Shown in pieces: positions 24,648 through 34,100 of a stretch of DNA of 57,720 nucleotides. Positions within the stretch are counted from its first letter, which is position 1; the number at the start of each line of letters is the position of its first letter. The DNA comes from SOIA01 sp964346585 (GTDB lineage: Bacteria > Acidobacteriota > Aminicenantia > Aminicenantales > Aminicenantaceae), in contig CAYFVQ010000062.1 in the NCBI GenBank assembly GCA_964346585.1, positions 1 to 57,720 of the forward strand, given 5' to 3'. The notes below the pieces were generated by a model. It did not search any database, was not told the DNA's origin, and saw only the letters and a list, made by a program, of their open reading frames with translations. The position numbers were made by a program, and so were the translations under genes.

Positions 24648-27600
24648 GTGGTGAAGAAATCATTTGGAATCCTTGCGATACTGTTTTTTCTGACTGGACT
24701 CACAACCTTCACACTCGCTCAAACATATACCGGAACGCTCAGGGGAAAAATAATCAATGAAGAAGGAGCCGCCTTACCCGATGCCTCCATTTACTTGTCT
24801 TCACCAAATTTTCTGGGAATCCGGACTTATTTCACCTCAGAAACGGGCAATTTCATATTCTCTGGCCTTCCCCCTGGGCTCTACAGGCTCATGGTCGAAA
24901 TCCCAGAGTATAAAACAGTCAGCATTGATAATATCATCATCAGAGCAGGTAAAACAGCCCACCTGAATATAACCATGGAAACCACTCCGACCGAAGAAAA
25001 AATCACAAGAACTCTCTCCACCCCACCAATAGATAAAGTTTCGCCAAAAAATGCGACAAGTATAGATAAAGACCTTCTCAGGCATATTCCTTTTGTGAGA
25101 CATCTCGTGGATGTCATAGATTCAATACCGGGCGTGGCGACTGAAAGAGTCCCCTTCCTTAAACGTTCGTTTATTCACGGCCAAGACGCACGAGCGAACA
25201 CTTTCGCTTTTGACGGTGTATTCATGACCGACCCTTCAAACCGGCAGCTTTTCACTCACTTCACTTTCGATACCCTAGAAGAGATCGAAGTGGAGACTGC
25301 GGCTCATCCTGCAGAAATAGGAGCGACCGAGGGTGGGTATGTCAACGTTGTCACAAAATCAGGTATGAGTAGAGGGAATGGAGAGCTTGTTATCTATCAC
25401 ACAAGCGATAATATCTCAAGCCTTCTCAGGACCGAGGATGCACTCAACAACCCAGGTATCTCTCCGCCCGCCCTGGATAAAAGATTGTGGGATTTTTCTC
25501 TCTCTCTTGGAGAGCTACTCTACGAGGATAGACTCTCTTATTTCGGGAATCTTCGGGTGTTTTCTCATAAACGAACCACTCCATTTATCCCTTGGACCGA
25601 TCCTCAAGGAATCGAACACAAGGAATTTCATAGGTCAAATGTTGAAAAAAATGGATTTTTAAAGTTAACCACCCGTTTTATTCCGGAACTTCAAGTTTCA
25701 GCATTATTCAACTATAACAGCCGCTACCGCTCAGTCTATGAACCCACTGTGAGTTGGAACAGACCTAAAGAATCCACTCATACAATGGACCAAGAAATTA
25801 GCTACACTGGAACCGGAGTACTCAGCTACAACATTAACCAGAATACAATGGCTTTTGGAAAAATAGGCTTCACTCACAAAAAATTTCCACTCGGACTTGA
25901 CGCAAACGGAAGAAATAAGCCTCAATACTTGGACCAAGGAACAGAACATCTTTGGGGAAGTTCTGGATTCAACGAAGATAGGGTACAAGACCGGTTTCAA
26001 CTCACGGCCTCTATAACTCACTTTCGAGATAACTTCCTCGGCGGTGACCACGAACTAAAAGCCGGAGCCGAAATCGAGTTTATATCTAACAAATATTCAG
26101 TCTGGAAAGACGATAACCTGTTGATTAATTATTATTACGATAATCCTAATTTTTTTGGCCAGGATATTTCCCCATCAACAGGCTTCCTTGTGAATAAAGG
26201 TTTGATTTCTTTCTCTATCGCCGCTGGATACGGATTAGAGAATAATCCCAAGGCCGAAAGCCGCAGGTTAAGCGTTTTTATCCAAGATTCAATCACCTTA
26301 TGGGAAAGGCTGACTCTAACTTTGGGTCTCAGATTCGACAGGAGCGATTCCGAACTCTCAACACATTCCAAAGGAATGAGTGGTAATGATGTCTCTCTAT
26401 TCGTCGGTGAAAATATAATCCAACCAGTGATTGAGTCCAATCCTTACGAGATATTCTCGGCACTGAGTTGGAAAAACATAATCGTCTGGAACTCGTTTTC
26501 ACCTCGCATAGGATTCAGTTTCGACATCTTTGGAACCGGAAAATCATTGTTCAAGGCCTCTTTTGCCAGATACAATGAATCCATAATGCTTGATTATCTC
26601 ACCGATTTAAACCCTTTGAATCCATATCGTTCTCACCAATTCATCTGGTTCGATGAAAATATGGATGATGAAGTAGATATCACTGATACATATGTTCCCT
26701 ACCCTGAAGATTACCGGATATACCTTGAAGATTATTCCAGAGATAGAGTGGCTCCAGGAATTCGAGCCCCTTATACGGATGAATTTGCAGTTGGAATCCA
26801 CCAAGAAATCTTCCGCGACTTCTCTTTCCGAGTGAGCTACTTCCAAAAAACAAAGAAAAATATTCTGGCACATGTTCTCTATGATCCTGACCTGGATAAA
26901 GACTGGTACACCACCGCTCAAGATACACAGAATTGGTGGATACCTTTCGAGACCATCGTGCCTGGCGTCGATGATTATCCCGACAGTCGCTTCACCGTCT
27001 ATTACAGGTCAAACAATGCCCCTCTTCTTTTTTCCAGAATCAATAACGTTCCCGAATTAAAAAGAAAGCAACGGGCTCTTGAGATAGCATTCAACAAAAG
27101 AATGTCACACAATTGGCAATTGAATGGTTCACTTGTCCTCAGCCAGTCCACGGGAAACGTAAGTCACATAGATCCTGGATATTATGGATTCACGAATAAT
27201 ATATTAAATCCAAACTCATTCGTGAACCTTCCTGAAGATTCAAGATTCTTTTACGACATTCCCCTATCGTTCAAGCTCATGGGCACTTATAAAATGCCTT
27301 TAGGATTTTTCCTGAGCTTCTACTACAGATACATGTCAGGTATTCCATGGGCAAGAAGTGTTGCTGTCATCCCGCCTTCGACTTGGACCCAGGCAAACAA
27401 TGCGTTCAACACTCCAGTCACAGTTTTTCTCGAAAAACCAGGGGAGAGAAGAACCGAACCCTATTCCAGTCTGGACCTGAGGATCGAAAAGCAATTTAGA
27501 GCGGGGCGAGCAGGGAGTATCAGTTTTGCTGCGGATGTATTGAACGTCTTCGGGAACAAGACCGATTTCACTTTTCAAAACGACGGGGGATTCTGGTATC

Positions 27601-27713
27601 CGGATGACGAAAACACAATTTCGGGCACTCGAGTTTTAAGCTCAACCTACAGAAATATCACATCGCTGTTTGGAACACGCACGCTCAGACTCACCTTCCG
27701 TTTCAGTTTCTGA
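24648..27713 (+). CDS. TonB-dependent outer-membrane receptor with carboxypeptidase-regulatory domain
   Basis: About 1020 residues. After the signal peptide (KKSFGILAILFFLTGLTTFTLAQ) comes a carboxypeptidase-regulatory beta-sandwich (TYTGTLRGKIINEEGAALPD..., about 25-110). A plug domain follows (VRHLVDVIDSIPGVATERV, FAFDGVFMTDPSN, EIGATEGGYVNVVTKSG), then a 22-strand barrel ending in TLRLTFRFSF with the terminal Phe of outer-membrane proteins. Oar-like receptors of this form are abundant in Acidobacteriota and take up large substrates. I place the start at GTG 24648, because AAGGAGG lies six bases upstream and it begins the signal peptide; an ATG at 24594 would add 18 basic residues and has no nearby ribosome site. 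Confidence 0.88.
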   Translation: MVKKSFGILAILFFLTGLTTFTLAQTYTGTLRGKIINEEGAALPDASIYLSSPNFLGIRTYFTSETGNFIFSGLPPGLYRLMVEIPEYKTVSIDNIIIRAGKTAHLNITMETTPTEEKITRTLSTPPIDKVSPKNATSIDKDLLRHIPFVRHLVDVIDSIPGVATERVPFLKRSFIHGQDARANTFAFDGVFMTDPSNRQLFTHFTFDTLEEIEVETAAHPAEIGATEGGYVNVVTKSGMSRGNGELVIYHTSDNISSLLRTEDALNNPGISPPALDKRLWDFSLSLGELLYEDRLSYFGNLRVFSHKRTTPFIPWTDPQGIEHKEFHRSNVEKNGFLKLTTRFIPELQVSALFNYNSRYRSVYEPTVSWNRPKESTHTMDQEISYTGTGVLSYNINQNTMAFGKIGFTHKKFPLGLDANGRNKPQYLDQGTEHLWGSSGFNEDRVQDRFQLTASITHFRDNFLGGDHELKAGAEIEFISNKYSVWKDDNLLINYYYDNPNFFGQDISPSTGFLVNKGLISFSIAAGYGLENNPKAESRRLSVFIQDSITLWERLTLTLGLRFDRSDSELSTHSKGMSGNDVSLFVGENIIQPVIESNPYEIFSALSWKNIIVWNSFSPRIGFSFDIFGTGKSLFKASFARYNESIMLDYLTDLNPLNPYRSHQFIWFDENMDDEVDITDTYVPYPEDYRIYLEDYSRDRVAPGIRAPYTDEFAVGIHQEIFRDFSFRVSYFQKTKKNILAHVLYDPDLDKDWYTTAQDTQNWWIPFETIVPGVDDYPDSRFTVYYRSNNAPLLFSRINNVPELKRKQRALEIAFNKRMSHNWQLNGSLVLSQSTGNVSHIDPGYYGFTNNILNPNSFVNLPEDSRFFYDIPLSFKLMGTYKMPLGFFLSFYYRYMSGIPWARSVAVIPPSTWTQANNAFNTPVTVFLEKPGERRTEPYSSLDLRIEKQFRAGRAGSISFAADVLNVFGNKTDFTFQNDGGFWYPDDENTISGTRVLSSTYRNITSLFGTRTLRLTFRFSF

Positions 27714-27821
27714 TTCAACTTTCCTCCGCACTTGAATATCTTTGTGAAAATCCACGCAATCGAATTCTTGACCTTATCCTCTCATAAAAAATTCCTCAGT
27801 CGATACCGTGCTCTTAATTCC

Positions 27822-29195
27822 TCATATTTCTTCTTCTGAGCCATTGCCTGGACCATGTCCAAGCGCAAGTTCCTTGAGTGATCTTAGCTCCTGGGGTGAG
27901 ACCTCTGCTGAGAGATAGAGGAAGGCGAGTTTGTTATGAAGAAGTGGGTCTGCATCTTGAGCCAAGTAACCTTTTTTAACAAGCTCTTCCCACTCCTTGG
28001 TCCCCGGAACAGGAGAAAAATAGGTTAACCTCGGATTCGCACCCAGGTTTTGAACATGAAGAATGCTCTCTCTCACGCTGGCAATATCCTGGCCTGGTAA
28101 TCCCACCATCAGATAAACGTTGATTTCACTGCGTCTGTAGCCCGTTTTTTCCAGATGAACCAGAGCCTTCTCCAAATCACCTTTAGAAACCTTGGAGCCG
28201 GCCTTTTTCAGGACATCCTCATCAACAGATTCCTGGCTGAGAAAGAGAGACTGGAAATTCGCTTTCTTGAAAAGAGAGGCTATTTCCGAGTCGATCTCCC
28301 TCAAATGCAAACCGTTGGGTGTATGGAAGAAAACAGGGAGCTTTTTCGGGAGAAGCTCTTTTAACAAAGGAATGATGTGATTGTCCTTTCTCATCAGCAA
28401 GGCATCATCATAAAAGGCGAAATTACGGGTTTTATGCTCTCGATAATGATGTTCGACTTCAGAAACAACCGAGGAAGCAGTCCGTTGCTCAAATTTTTCA
28501 TGGAGTAAAGGACTGGCACAAAAGGTACAATTGAACGGGCATCCTCTCGAAGTCAAAACAGGGAGAACGTCCTTGGCCGACAGCAAATCAAAAGCAGGCC
28601 AGGGAACCTCATCCAGGTTTTCATACCGATAATCCGGATATGAGCTGTCTCCTAAAATATCTTTGAGCAAGGAAAAAATCTCCCTTTCTCCTGCTCCCTG
28701 AAACACTACATCCGCACCTGAAAAAGTTCTGGCGTGCTCAGGCATTAGCGTCCCATAGACTCCTCCCAAAACAATGGGAACCCGTCCATATTTTTTCCGG
28801 ATAAGCTCAGCCACTAACTGTATCCCTGGATACCAATAGGTCATCGTGCAGGTGACAAGAACAAGGTCAGGGGGAGGAATCTGTCCAAGTCTATCGAGAA
28901 AAAGTGGGACAGGAATCCCATAGCGAGAAAATTTCCGAGGGACATCTTTCAAGACAGAAGGCTTAGGCACTTCCTCTTTATGGAAAGGACCTCTCCCATC
29001 AGGTTTTATCTTTATTTCTTCTCGACTCAGTGTGGAGTGGCGGTCCAAGCAATCGATAAAGTCCAAACGGAAGCGTGTATGTTTTCGAATGAGGGAAGCA
29101 ATATACAAAAGCCCTAAAGGCCTCAGCCAGAAATCATAAGCAGTGAAATCATAAATCCAGGGATTTACGAGGAGTATGTTCTTGTAAAGGGACAT
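27822..29195 (-). CDS. B12-binding radical SAM protein (BchE/P-methyltransferase-like)
   Basis: A 457-residue protein. The N-terminal cobalamin-binding region includes NILLVNPWIYDFTAYDFWLRPLGLLYIASLI and later VLGGVYGTLMPEHA; the radical SAM core has the iron-sulfur Cys triad in TSRGCPFNCTFCAS (C-x3-C-x2-C, about 211-224), then FYDDALLMRKDN and YLMVGLPGQD. Family members carry out difficult methylations or ring formation; the substrate is not evident. Genes of this class in this lineage are common. Start ATG 29195 has a weak site. It is 53 bp downstream of tRNA-Leu on the same strand and may share its transcript. Confidence 0.85.
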   Translation of the reverse strand: MSLYKNILLVNPWIYDFTAYDFWLRPLGLLYIASLIRKHTRFRLDFIDCLDRHSTLSREEIKIKPDGRGPFHKEEVPKPSVLKDVPRKFSRYGIPVPLFLDRLGQIPPPDLVLVTCTMTYWYPGIQLVAELIRKKYGRVPIVLGGVYGTLMPEHARTFSGADVVFQGAGEREIFSLLKDILGDSSYPDYRYENLDEVPWPAFDLLSAKDVLPVLTSRGCPFNCTFCASPLLHEKFEQRTASSVVSEVEHHYREHKTRNFAFYDDALLMRKDNHIIPLLKELLPKKLPVFFHTPNGLHLREIDSEIASLFKKANFQSLFLSQESVDEDVLKKAGSKVSKGDLEKALVHLEKTGYRRSEINVYLMVGLPGQDIASVRESILHVQNLGANPRLTYFSPVPGTKEWEELVKKGYLAQDADPLLHNKLAFLYLSAEVSPQELRSLKELALGHGPGNGSEEEI

Positions 29196-29248
29196 AAGTC
29201 CATTATTCTATGCAATGGCCGAATCAGGCCCCAATGCTGGAGTCAAGC

Positions 29249-29336
29249 TGGTGCGGAAGGTGGGACTCGAACCCACACGGTCTAAAAGACCATAAACTCC
29301 TGAGGCTTACGCGTCTACCAATTCCGCCACTTCCGC
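29249..29336 (-). tRNA. tRNA-Leu (CAG anticodon)
   Basis: On the minus strand the acceptor stem GCGGAAG pairs with CTTCCGC, followed by discriminator A and an encoded CCA (29249-29251). The D arm holds GAATTGGTAGACGC, the anticodon stem TAAGC/GTTTA encloses the loop CTCAGGA (anticodon CAG), a long variable arm with GTCTTTTAGAC is present as expected for tRNA-Leu, and the T loop is GGGTTCGAGTCCC. The promoter is at 29370-29398. Confidence 0.95.
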
Positions 29337-29369
29337 AGGCAAAAGCCTTCCACTCTCTCGAGCGCTCTT

Positions 29370-29398
29370 ATTATAATCCCTTCTTGTTTGAGAGTAAA
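29370..29398 (-). promoter_or_regulatory. Promoter of tRNA-Leu
   Basis: On the minus strand, -35 TTTACT (29393-29398), 17 bp, perfect -10 TATAAT (29370-29375), about 34 bp before the tRNA 5' end. Confidence 0.6.
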
Positions 29399-29410
29399 GA
29401 ACAAGAGTAA

Positions 29411-29585
29411 TGGGGTCAGACCTTAGTCACTTCAGTAATTTCAATCTGACTATCCAAATGGACGCTAATTAACTGCGGTAATTTCAATCTTTTTCTAAAT
29501 AAAATTGGAGTTATCAAGGTCCGACTTAAACAATCAATATTAACAATAATAATTACTGAACCTACTAAGGTCTGACCCCAAATTT
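29411..29585. repeat. Family A REPIN (large inverted repeat)
   Basis: TGGGGTCAGACCTTAGTCAC (29411-29430, on to 29442) and AATTACTGAACCTACTAAGG (29551-29570, on to 29585) are complementary arms. Between them GGTAATTTCAATC and a degenerate GAGTTATCAAGGTCCGAC are relics of further arms. This is the best-preserved member of the family away from the transposase gene. Confidence 0.75.
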
Positions 29586-29592
29586 TTGATAC

Positions 29593-29621
29593 TTGACAAA
29601 TCGGGGTTCAGTTCTTATTTT
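29593..29621 (+). promoter_or_regulatory. Strong promoter of the eRF1-like gene
   Basis: Perfect -35 TTGACA (29593-29598), 17 bp, -10 TATTTT (29616-29621); the gene starts about 85 bp downstream behind AGGAGG. Confidence 0.6.
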
Positions 29622-29706
29622 AACATTCGGTGACACCCTCCAAATTTTGTCATGTCTTTTCATCTGAATCCTCAAACTCACATAAAACTCAAGAAAAGGA
29701 GGCCTG

Positions 29707-30852
29707 ATGAAACTTTTGAGTCGGGAGCAGGTTGAAGATCTATCTAAATTCAAGAGTGAAGATTTTTTAACAACCTCTTTTTATCTCAACTCAGACAAGA
29801 GCCAAATGAGAAAGAAAGAGATTGCACTTTCTTTGAAAAACCTTTTGAGTCAAAGCAAATCCCAAGTCGAACAGATGGATACGGGCAAGAAGAATAAAGA
29901 ATCGCTCTATAAAGACCTGAACAAAATAAACCGCTTTTGCTCTCAAAATCTCTCATCGAATAATTTCTCAGGACTAGCCATATTCTCCTGCAGCAGCCAG
30001 GATTTTTGGCAGTTTTTCAATCTTCCCAGCCCCCCGCGGAACAGAATCATATTCGATAGAAATCCTTATGTCCGTCCGCTCTCTGCGATTCTGGATGAAC
30101 ACCACCGAATCTTCGCCTTGACTCTAGACCGCAAAGAAGCCAAATGGTACGACATATTCATGGGAGAAATCTCTCTCCTGGATAGCCATAAGGAGGATGT
30201 CCCCAGTAAAGTCAGAGAAGGAGGTTGGGAAGGTTACGAATCGAAGCGAATCGAAAGACACGTGGCCACTCACCTCCATGACAACCTCAAAAAAATAGCT
30301 CGGATAACCTTCAAGTTATTCAAACAAAATCACTTTGACTGGATATTCCTGGGATGCAGAGAAAAATACTCCTCAGATTTTGAAGCGCTCCTCCATCCTT
30401 ATATCAAAGACAGAATAAAAGGAAGGCTCAAAGCGACGCCCAGCGATTCACAGGCCACACTCTTGAAAGAATCTCTGGAGCTTGAAAAAAAGCTGAAAAA
30501 GCAGGAAGAGGACGAGATTATTCCCCGGCTAATTTCTGAATTGGAAAAAGGTGGACTGGCCATTTCCGGGTTGAAGCAGACTCTAAGGAGCCTCAATCAA
30601 AGTGAAGTCCAGACTCTTGTTGTGACTCGCTATTTCTCTCAGCCTGGGAGGAAGTGTCCCAAATGCCATTTTCTGTTTGCGGATGAGCTCAACTGCCCCT
30701 CCTGTCAGAGAAAAACAGATAAAATGCTGGATATCATCGACGAAGCCGTGGAGGCGGCCATGGATAAAAACTGCCAAGTCAAGCACGTCACATCCCCATC
30801 CAAATTAAACAGATACGGAAAGATCGGAGCGTTCCTCAGGTACAAGACTTAA
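29707..30852 (+). CDS. Bacterial archaeo-eukaryotic release factor family protein (eRF1/Vms1-like)
   Basis: A 381-residue protein whose order of elements follows the eRF1/Pelota superfamily. An N-terminal domain (1-130) is followed by an RNase H-like middle domain with DEHHRIFALTLDRKEAKWYDI and then EGGWEGYESKRIERH, which occupies the place of the GGQ loop but reads GGW. HFDWIFLGCREKYSSDFE and LLHPYIKDRIKGRL match the core of the domain. A C-terminal domain carries a zinc ribbon CPKCHFLF...CPSCQRK followed by VEAAMDKNCQVKHV. Bacterial members are thought to act on stalled ribosomes or peptidyl-tRNA, but this one may not hydrolyse esters in the canonical way. AGGAGG is 5 bases before the ATG. 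Confidence 0.7.
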   Translation: MKLLSREQVEDLSKFKSEDFLTTSFYLNSDKSQMRKKEIALSLKNLLSQSKSQVEQMDTGKKNKESLYKDLNKINRFCSQNLSSNNFSGLAIFSCSSQDFWQFFNLPSPPRNRIIFDRNPYVRPLSAILDEHHRIFALTLDRKEAKWYDIFMGEISLLDSHKEDVPSKVREGGWEGYESKRIERHVATHLHDNLKKIARITFKLFKQNHFDWIFLGCREKYSSDFEALLHPYIKDRIKGRLKATPSDSQATLLKESLELEKKLKKQEEDEIIPRLISELEKGGLAISGLKQTLRSLNQSEVQTLVVTRYFSQPGRKCPKCHFLFADELNCPSCQRKTDKMLDIIDEAVEAAMDKNCQVKHVTSPSKLNRYGKIGAFLRYKT

Positions 30853-30860
30853 TCCCTCAT

Positions 30861-30970
30861 GGGGCCAGGGCTCGACATTAGACTTTTAGCCCCTGGAGAA
30901 ATCGATACATTACTTTTAATGGGTTTTAACTGACTAAAATAAAATGTCTAATGTCGAGCCCTGACCCCTT
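30861..30970. repeat. REPIN-like inverted repeat, family C
   Basis: GGGGCCAGGGCTCGACATTA (30861-30880, to about 30888) pairs with the complement of TAATGTCGAGCCCTGACC at 30949-30966 in the segment 30940-30970, across a 50-bp spacer. It begins 8 bp after the stop of the eRF1-like gene, fills its convergent gap with the RND gene, and may terminate both. Confidence 0.7.
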
Positions 30971-31007
30971 CTTTTTCTACGGAACCTGCTCTTTCTGAGA
31001 AGTGCTC

Positions 31008-34000
31008 TTAAGCAGCCTTTTCTTTAAACTTCACTCTGTCGAAAAGGCTGTAGATAATAGGGATGACAAAGAGTGTCAGTAAGGTCGTCGCCACCAGCCC
31101 TCCAACCACCGTCACCGCCATAGGCGCCCGCATCTCAGCGCCTTCTGAAACACTCAGGGCCATGGGCATCATACCTAAGATTGTAGTAAAAGCTGTGATC
31201 AAGACAGGACGCAGTCGCACAGTACATGCCTGAAGGATGGCTTCCTTCTTCTCTACTCCTCTTCGCTTCAACTGGTTGATATAATCCACCATGACAATGC
31301 CATTGTTGACCGCTATTCCGCCCAGTATGATAAAGCCGATCAACACCGGCAGGCTGACAGGCTTGCCCGCAACGAGCAGGGCGACAATCACTCCGATGAT
31401 GGACAGTGGAATAGTGAACATGATGACAAAGGGATGGCGGAAAGACTCGAACTGCGAGGCCATGATCATGTAAACCAGCAGAGTGGCGAGGGCAAAAGCA
31501 GCGGCCATGATGACGAAAGCTTCCTGCATCTGCTCGAACTGACCGCCGAATTCGGTGAAATATCCGGCTGGCAGCCCTCTCTCGATATCAGCTATCCTTC
31601 CTTTGATGTCTCTCACCACGCTCCCCAGGTCTCTACCGACTATATTTCCTGTAACCATGATCACCCGAGCCTGGTTCTCCCGGTTGATCCGGATGGGGCC
31701 CTCTCCTCGAGTGATTGTGGCTACCTCTCCCAAGCTGACCATAGTGTTCAAAGGAGTCATGATCGGTATGCTTCTGATGTCTTCCAGGTTGTCTCTGAAC
31801 TTCTCTTCAAACCGAACTCTGATATCGACCTCCTCATTGCCTTCTCTGAAGCGTGTGGCAACCTTACCCAACGTAGCGGTCTGAATCGAGTTACCGACCT
31901 GGCTCACCTTTAATCCCATCCGCGAGGCCTTTTCCCGCTCTATAGTGATGTGGTACTCGGGCTTTCCTTCGGCCAGGGAATGAGTGACATCCCTCAAACC
32001 TTCCACATCACGGATTCTCTCGACCACGTTATCTCCGATCTGCTTGAGGATATCTATTTCCTTACCAAAGATTTTTATCTCGACCGGGGCAGTGGCTCCT
32101 CCCATCATGGCTTGGCCGAGATCAAGAGACTCAAACTTGACATCCTTCAGCTTAGGAAGTTTGCTTCGAATCTTTTCCATAACCTCTAGGTCAGAAAGGT
32201 CTCTTTCTCTTAAAGGTTTTAATCCGACCCAGAGCAATCCTTCGTGCGAGCCTGTGGTGGACATTCCTCCGGCCATATCCGCCGGGTTCTCTTCTGCCTG
32301 GGAACCGACTTGAACCGATACATTCAGCACCTCCGGTTCCTTGGCCATCAATCTTTCGACCATAGTCACCACACGATTAGTTTCTTCGAGTGACGTTCCC
32401 ACAGGCATCTTGACTTGGAGCATGATCATCTCTCTGTCCATGGCCGGCATGAATTCTGTCCCCAGGAAAGGAACGATGGCCAAAGAAAGAGCCAATAAGC
32501 CAAAAATTCCCCCCAGAACCAGCCCCCTTCGCTTAAGGGCCTTGTGCAGGAGATTCCTGTAAAAATTTCTGGCCTTTTCAAACTGGATTTTTCTCTTAAT
32601 CTTTATTTCTTCATCCTGCCTGTTGTTGGCTTTGAACAGGACAGAGGCCACCATCGGGACTACAGTGAGGGCCACAAACAGGGAGGCCAGCAAAGAAAAG
32701 GCAATGGCCAGCGCCAAACCACGAGTCAACCTTCCGGTGATTCCTTGAGCAAAGACCATGGGGAAAAACACAGCGATCGTGGTCAGCGTGGAAGCGGTGA
32801 TGGCCATACCTACCTCGGAAGCGCCTCTTTTTGCCGCTTCCCCTCTTTTCTCGCCTTCCTCCATGTGGCGGAAAATGCTCTCTATAACAACGATAGCGTT
32901 GTCAACCAACATTCCGATGCCCAGCGCCAGTCCTCCAAGAGTCAGTAAGTTGATGGTATATCCGGCAAGGTAAAAGGCGATGAAAGTAGTGATGACCGAA
33001 AGAGGAATGGCCAGAGCGATGGTCAAAGTTGGACGCCAGTTGCGAAGGAAGATAAAGATGAAGAATATGGCCAGAATCCCGCCGACCAGGGCATTGTTGC
33101 CGGTGCGTCGGACGACGCTCTGGATCATATCCGCCTGGTCCATGAAAGGATGAAAAGTCACATCCGGAGGCAATGTCGGCATAATTCTATCCAGTTCTCT
33201 GTTGACAGCCTGGGCTGTGGTAACGGTGTTCGCGCCGGAACGTTTGCTGATGAAATAGAAAACTGCTTTTTCTCCTTGAGTGCGACTGATCAAACGCGTA
33301 TCCTTTAGTGTATCCCTGACTTCAGCCACATCGGTGAGATAGATAGGTTGACCCGTCTGAGTTGTGCCGATGATCGTATTCCGGATATCATCCAACTTTT
33401 TAAACTCTCCCAGGGTTCGCAACAGGTATTCAGAGTGTCTCTCCGTGACTCGTCCGGCAGGAAGGTTCAGGTTCTCCATCGAGAGAGCCATAAGGATCTG
33501 GTCAAGAGATATATTGCGGGATTCCAGGGCAGCCTTATCCACAGCCACCAGAATCTCCCGGGTATCCATGGAGAAAACCTGAGCTGACGCTACGCCGTCG
33601 ATCCTTTCCAGCCGCGGCGCCACCTCGTCTTCGATCAACTCTTTCAACTCCAGAGTTGATCTTTTTGCGGTGATCCCTCCGAAAATGATGGGCATCTGGC
33701 CAAGGTTCCACTTGACCACCAGCGGGTCGCTCGCATCTTCAGGAATAAAATTCCGGTAGAGACCGATCTGGTCTCTGATATCCTGAGCGGCAAAATCCAA
33801 GTTTGTGCCCCATTCGAACTCCACCATGATCACCGACGCTCCCTCGGTCGTCATCGAATCCACTTCCTTGACCCGGCTGATGGTGTTGATGATCTGTTCC
33901 AAGGGCCTGGTGATGGTGTTCTCGATATCCTCGGATGAAGCCCCGCTGTAGGTCGTGACAACTGATACAGTGGGGAACTCAATGTCCGGGAAAAAATCCA

Positions 34001-34100
34001 GGCCAAGACTGGCGAAGGCGATGAATCCCAGAACCACCAGGATCATGGCCAGCATGGCCGTTGAGACTTTTCGTTTAACAGCTAGTTCTGGTATCTTCAT
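31008..34100 (-). CDS. RND efflux permease (AcrB/HAE1-like)
   Basis: A 1030-residue proton-driven inner-membrane pump. TM1 is at 10-32; two large periplasmic loops follow TM1 and TM7 (YSGASSEDIENTITRPLEQ; PVGTSLEETNRVV). The proton relay segment in TM4 is GIGMLVDNAIVVIESI, with one Asp of the usual pair and Asn in the second position, as in many HAE1 pumps. GGIAVNNGIVMVDYIN lies in TM10. It is the last gene of tetR-tolC-adaptor-RND and overlaps the adaptor gene as ATGA. Substrates, probably drugs or lipophilic compounds, cannot be read from sequence. Confidence 0.93.
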   Translation of the reverse strand: MKIPELAVKRKVSTAMLAMILVVLGFIAFASLGLDFFPDIEFPTVSVVTTYSGASSEDIENTITRPLEQIINTISRVKEVDSMTTEGASVIMVEFEWGTNLDFAAQDIRDQIGLYRNFIPEDASDPLVVKWNLGQMPIIFGGITAKRSTLELKELIEDEVAPRLERIDGVASAQVFSMDTREILVAVDKAALESRNISLDQILMALSMENLNLPAGRVTERHSEYLLRTLGEFKKLDDIRNTIIGTTQTGQPIYLTDVAEVRDTLKDTRLISRTQGEKAVFYFISKRSGANTVTTAQAVNRELDRIMPTLPPDVTFHPFMDQADMIQSVVRRTGNNALVGGILAIFFIFIFLRNWRPTLTIALAIPLSVITTFIAFYLAGYTINLLTLGGLALGIGMLVDNAIVVIESIFRHMEEGEKRGEAAKRGASEVGMAITASTLTTIAVFFPMVFAQGITGRLTRGLALAIAFSLLASLFVALTVVPMVASVLFKANNRQDEEIKIKRKIQFEKARNFYRNLLHKALKRRGLVLGGIFGLLALSLAIVPFLGTEFMPAMDREMIMLQVKMPVGTSLEETNRVVTMVERLMAKEPEVLNVSVQVGSQAEENPADMAGGMSTTGSHEGLLWVGLKPLRERDLSDLEVMEKIRSKLPKLKDVKFESLDLGQAMMGGATAPVEIKIFGKEIDILKQIGDNVVERIRDVEGLRDVTHSLAEGKPEYHITIEREKASRMGLKVSQVGNSIQTATLGKVATRFREGNEEVDIRVRFEEKFRDNLEDIRSIPIMTPLNTMVSLGEVATITRGEGPIRINRENQARVIMVTGNIVGRDLGSVVRDIKGRIADIERGLPAGYFTEFGGQFEQMQEAFVIMAAAFALATLLVYMIMASQFESFRHPFVIMFTIPLSIIGVIVALLVAGKPVSLPVLIGFIILGGIAVNNGIVMVDYINQLKRRGVEKKEAILQACTVRLRPVLITAFTTILGMMPMALSVSEGAEMRAPMAVTVVGGLVATTLLTLFVIPIIYSLFDRVKFKEKAA

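Noticed and set aside
29210..29410. Open frame across the tRNA-Leu region
   Set aside because: It is antisense to a complete tRNA with an encoded CCA and a promoter.
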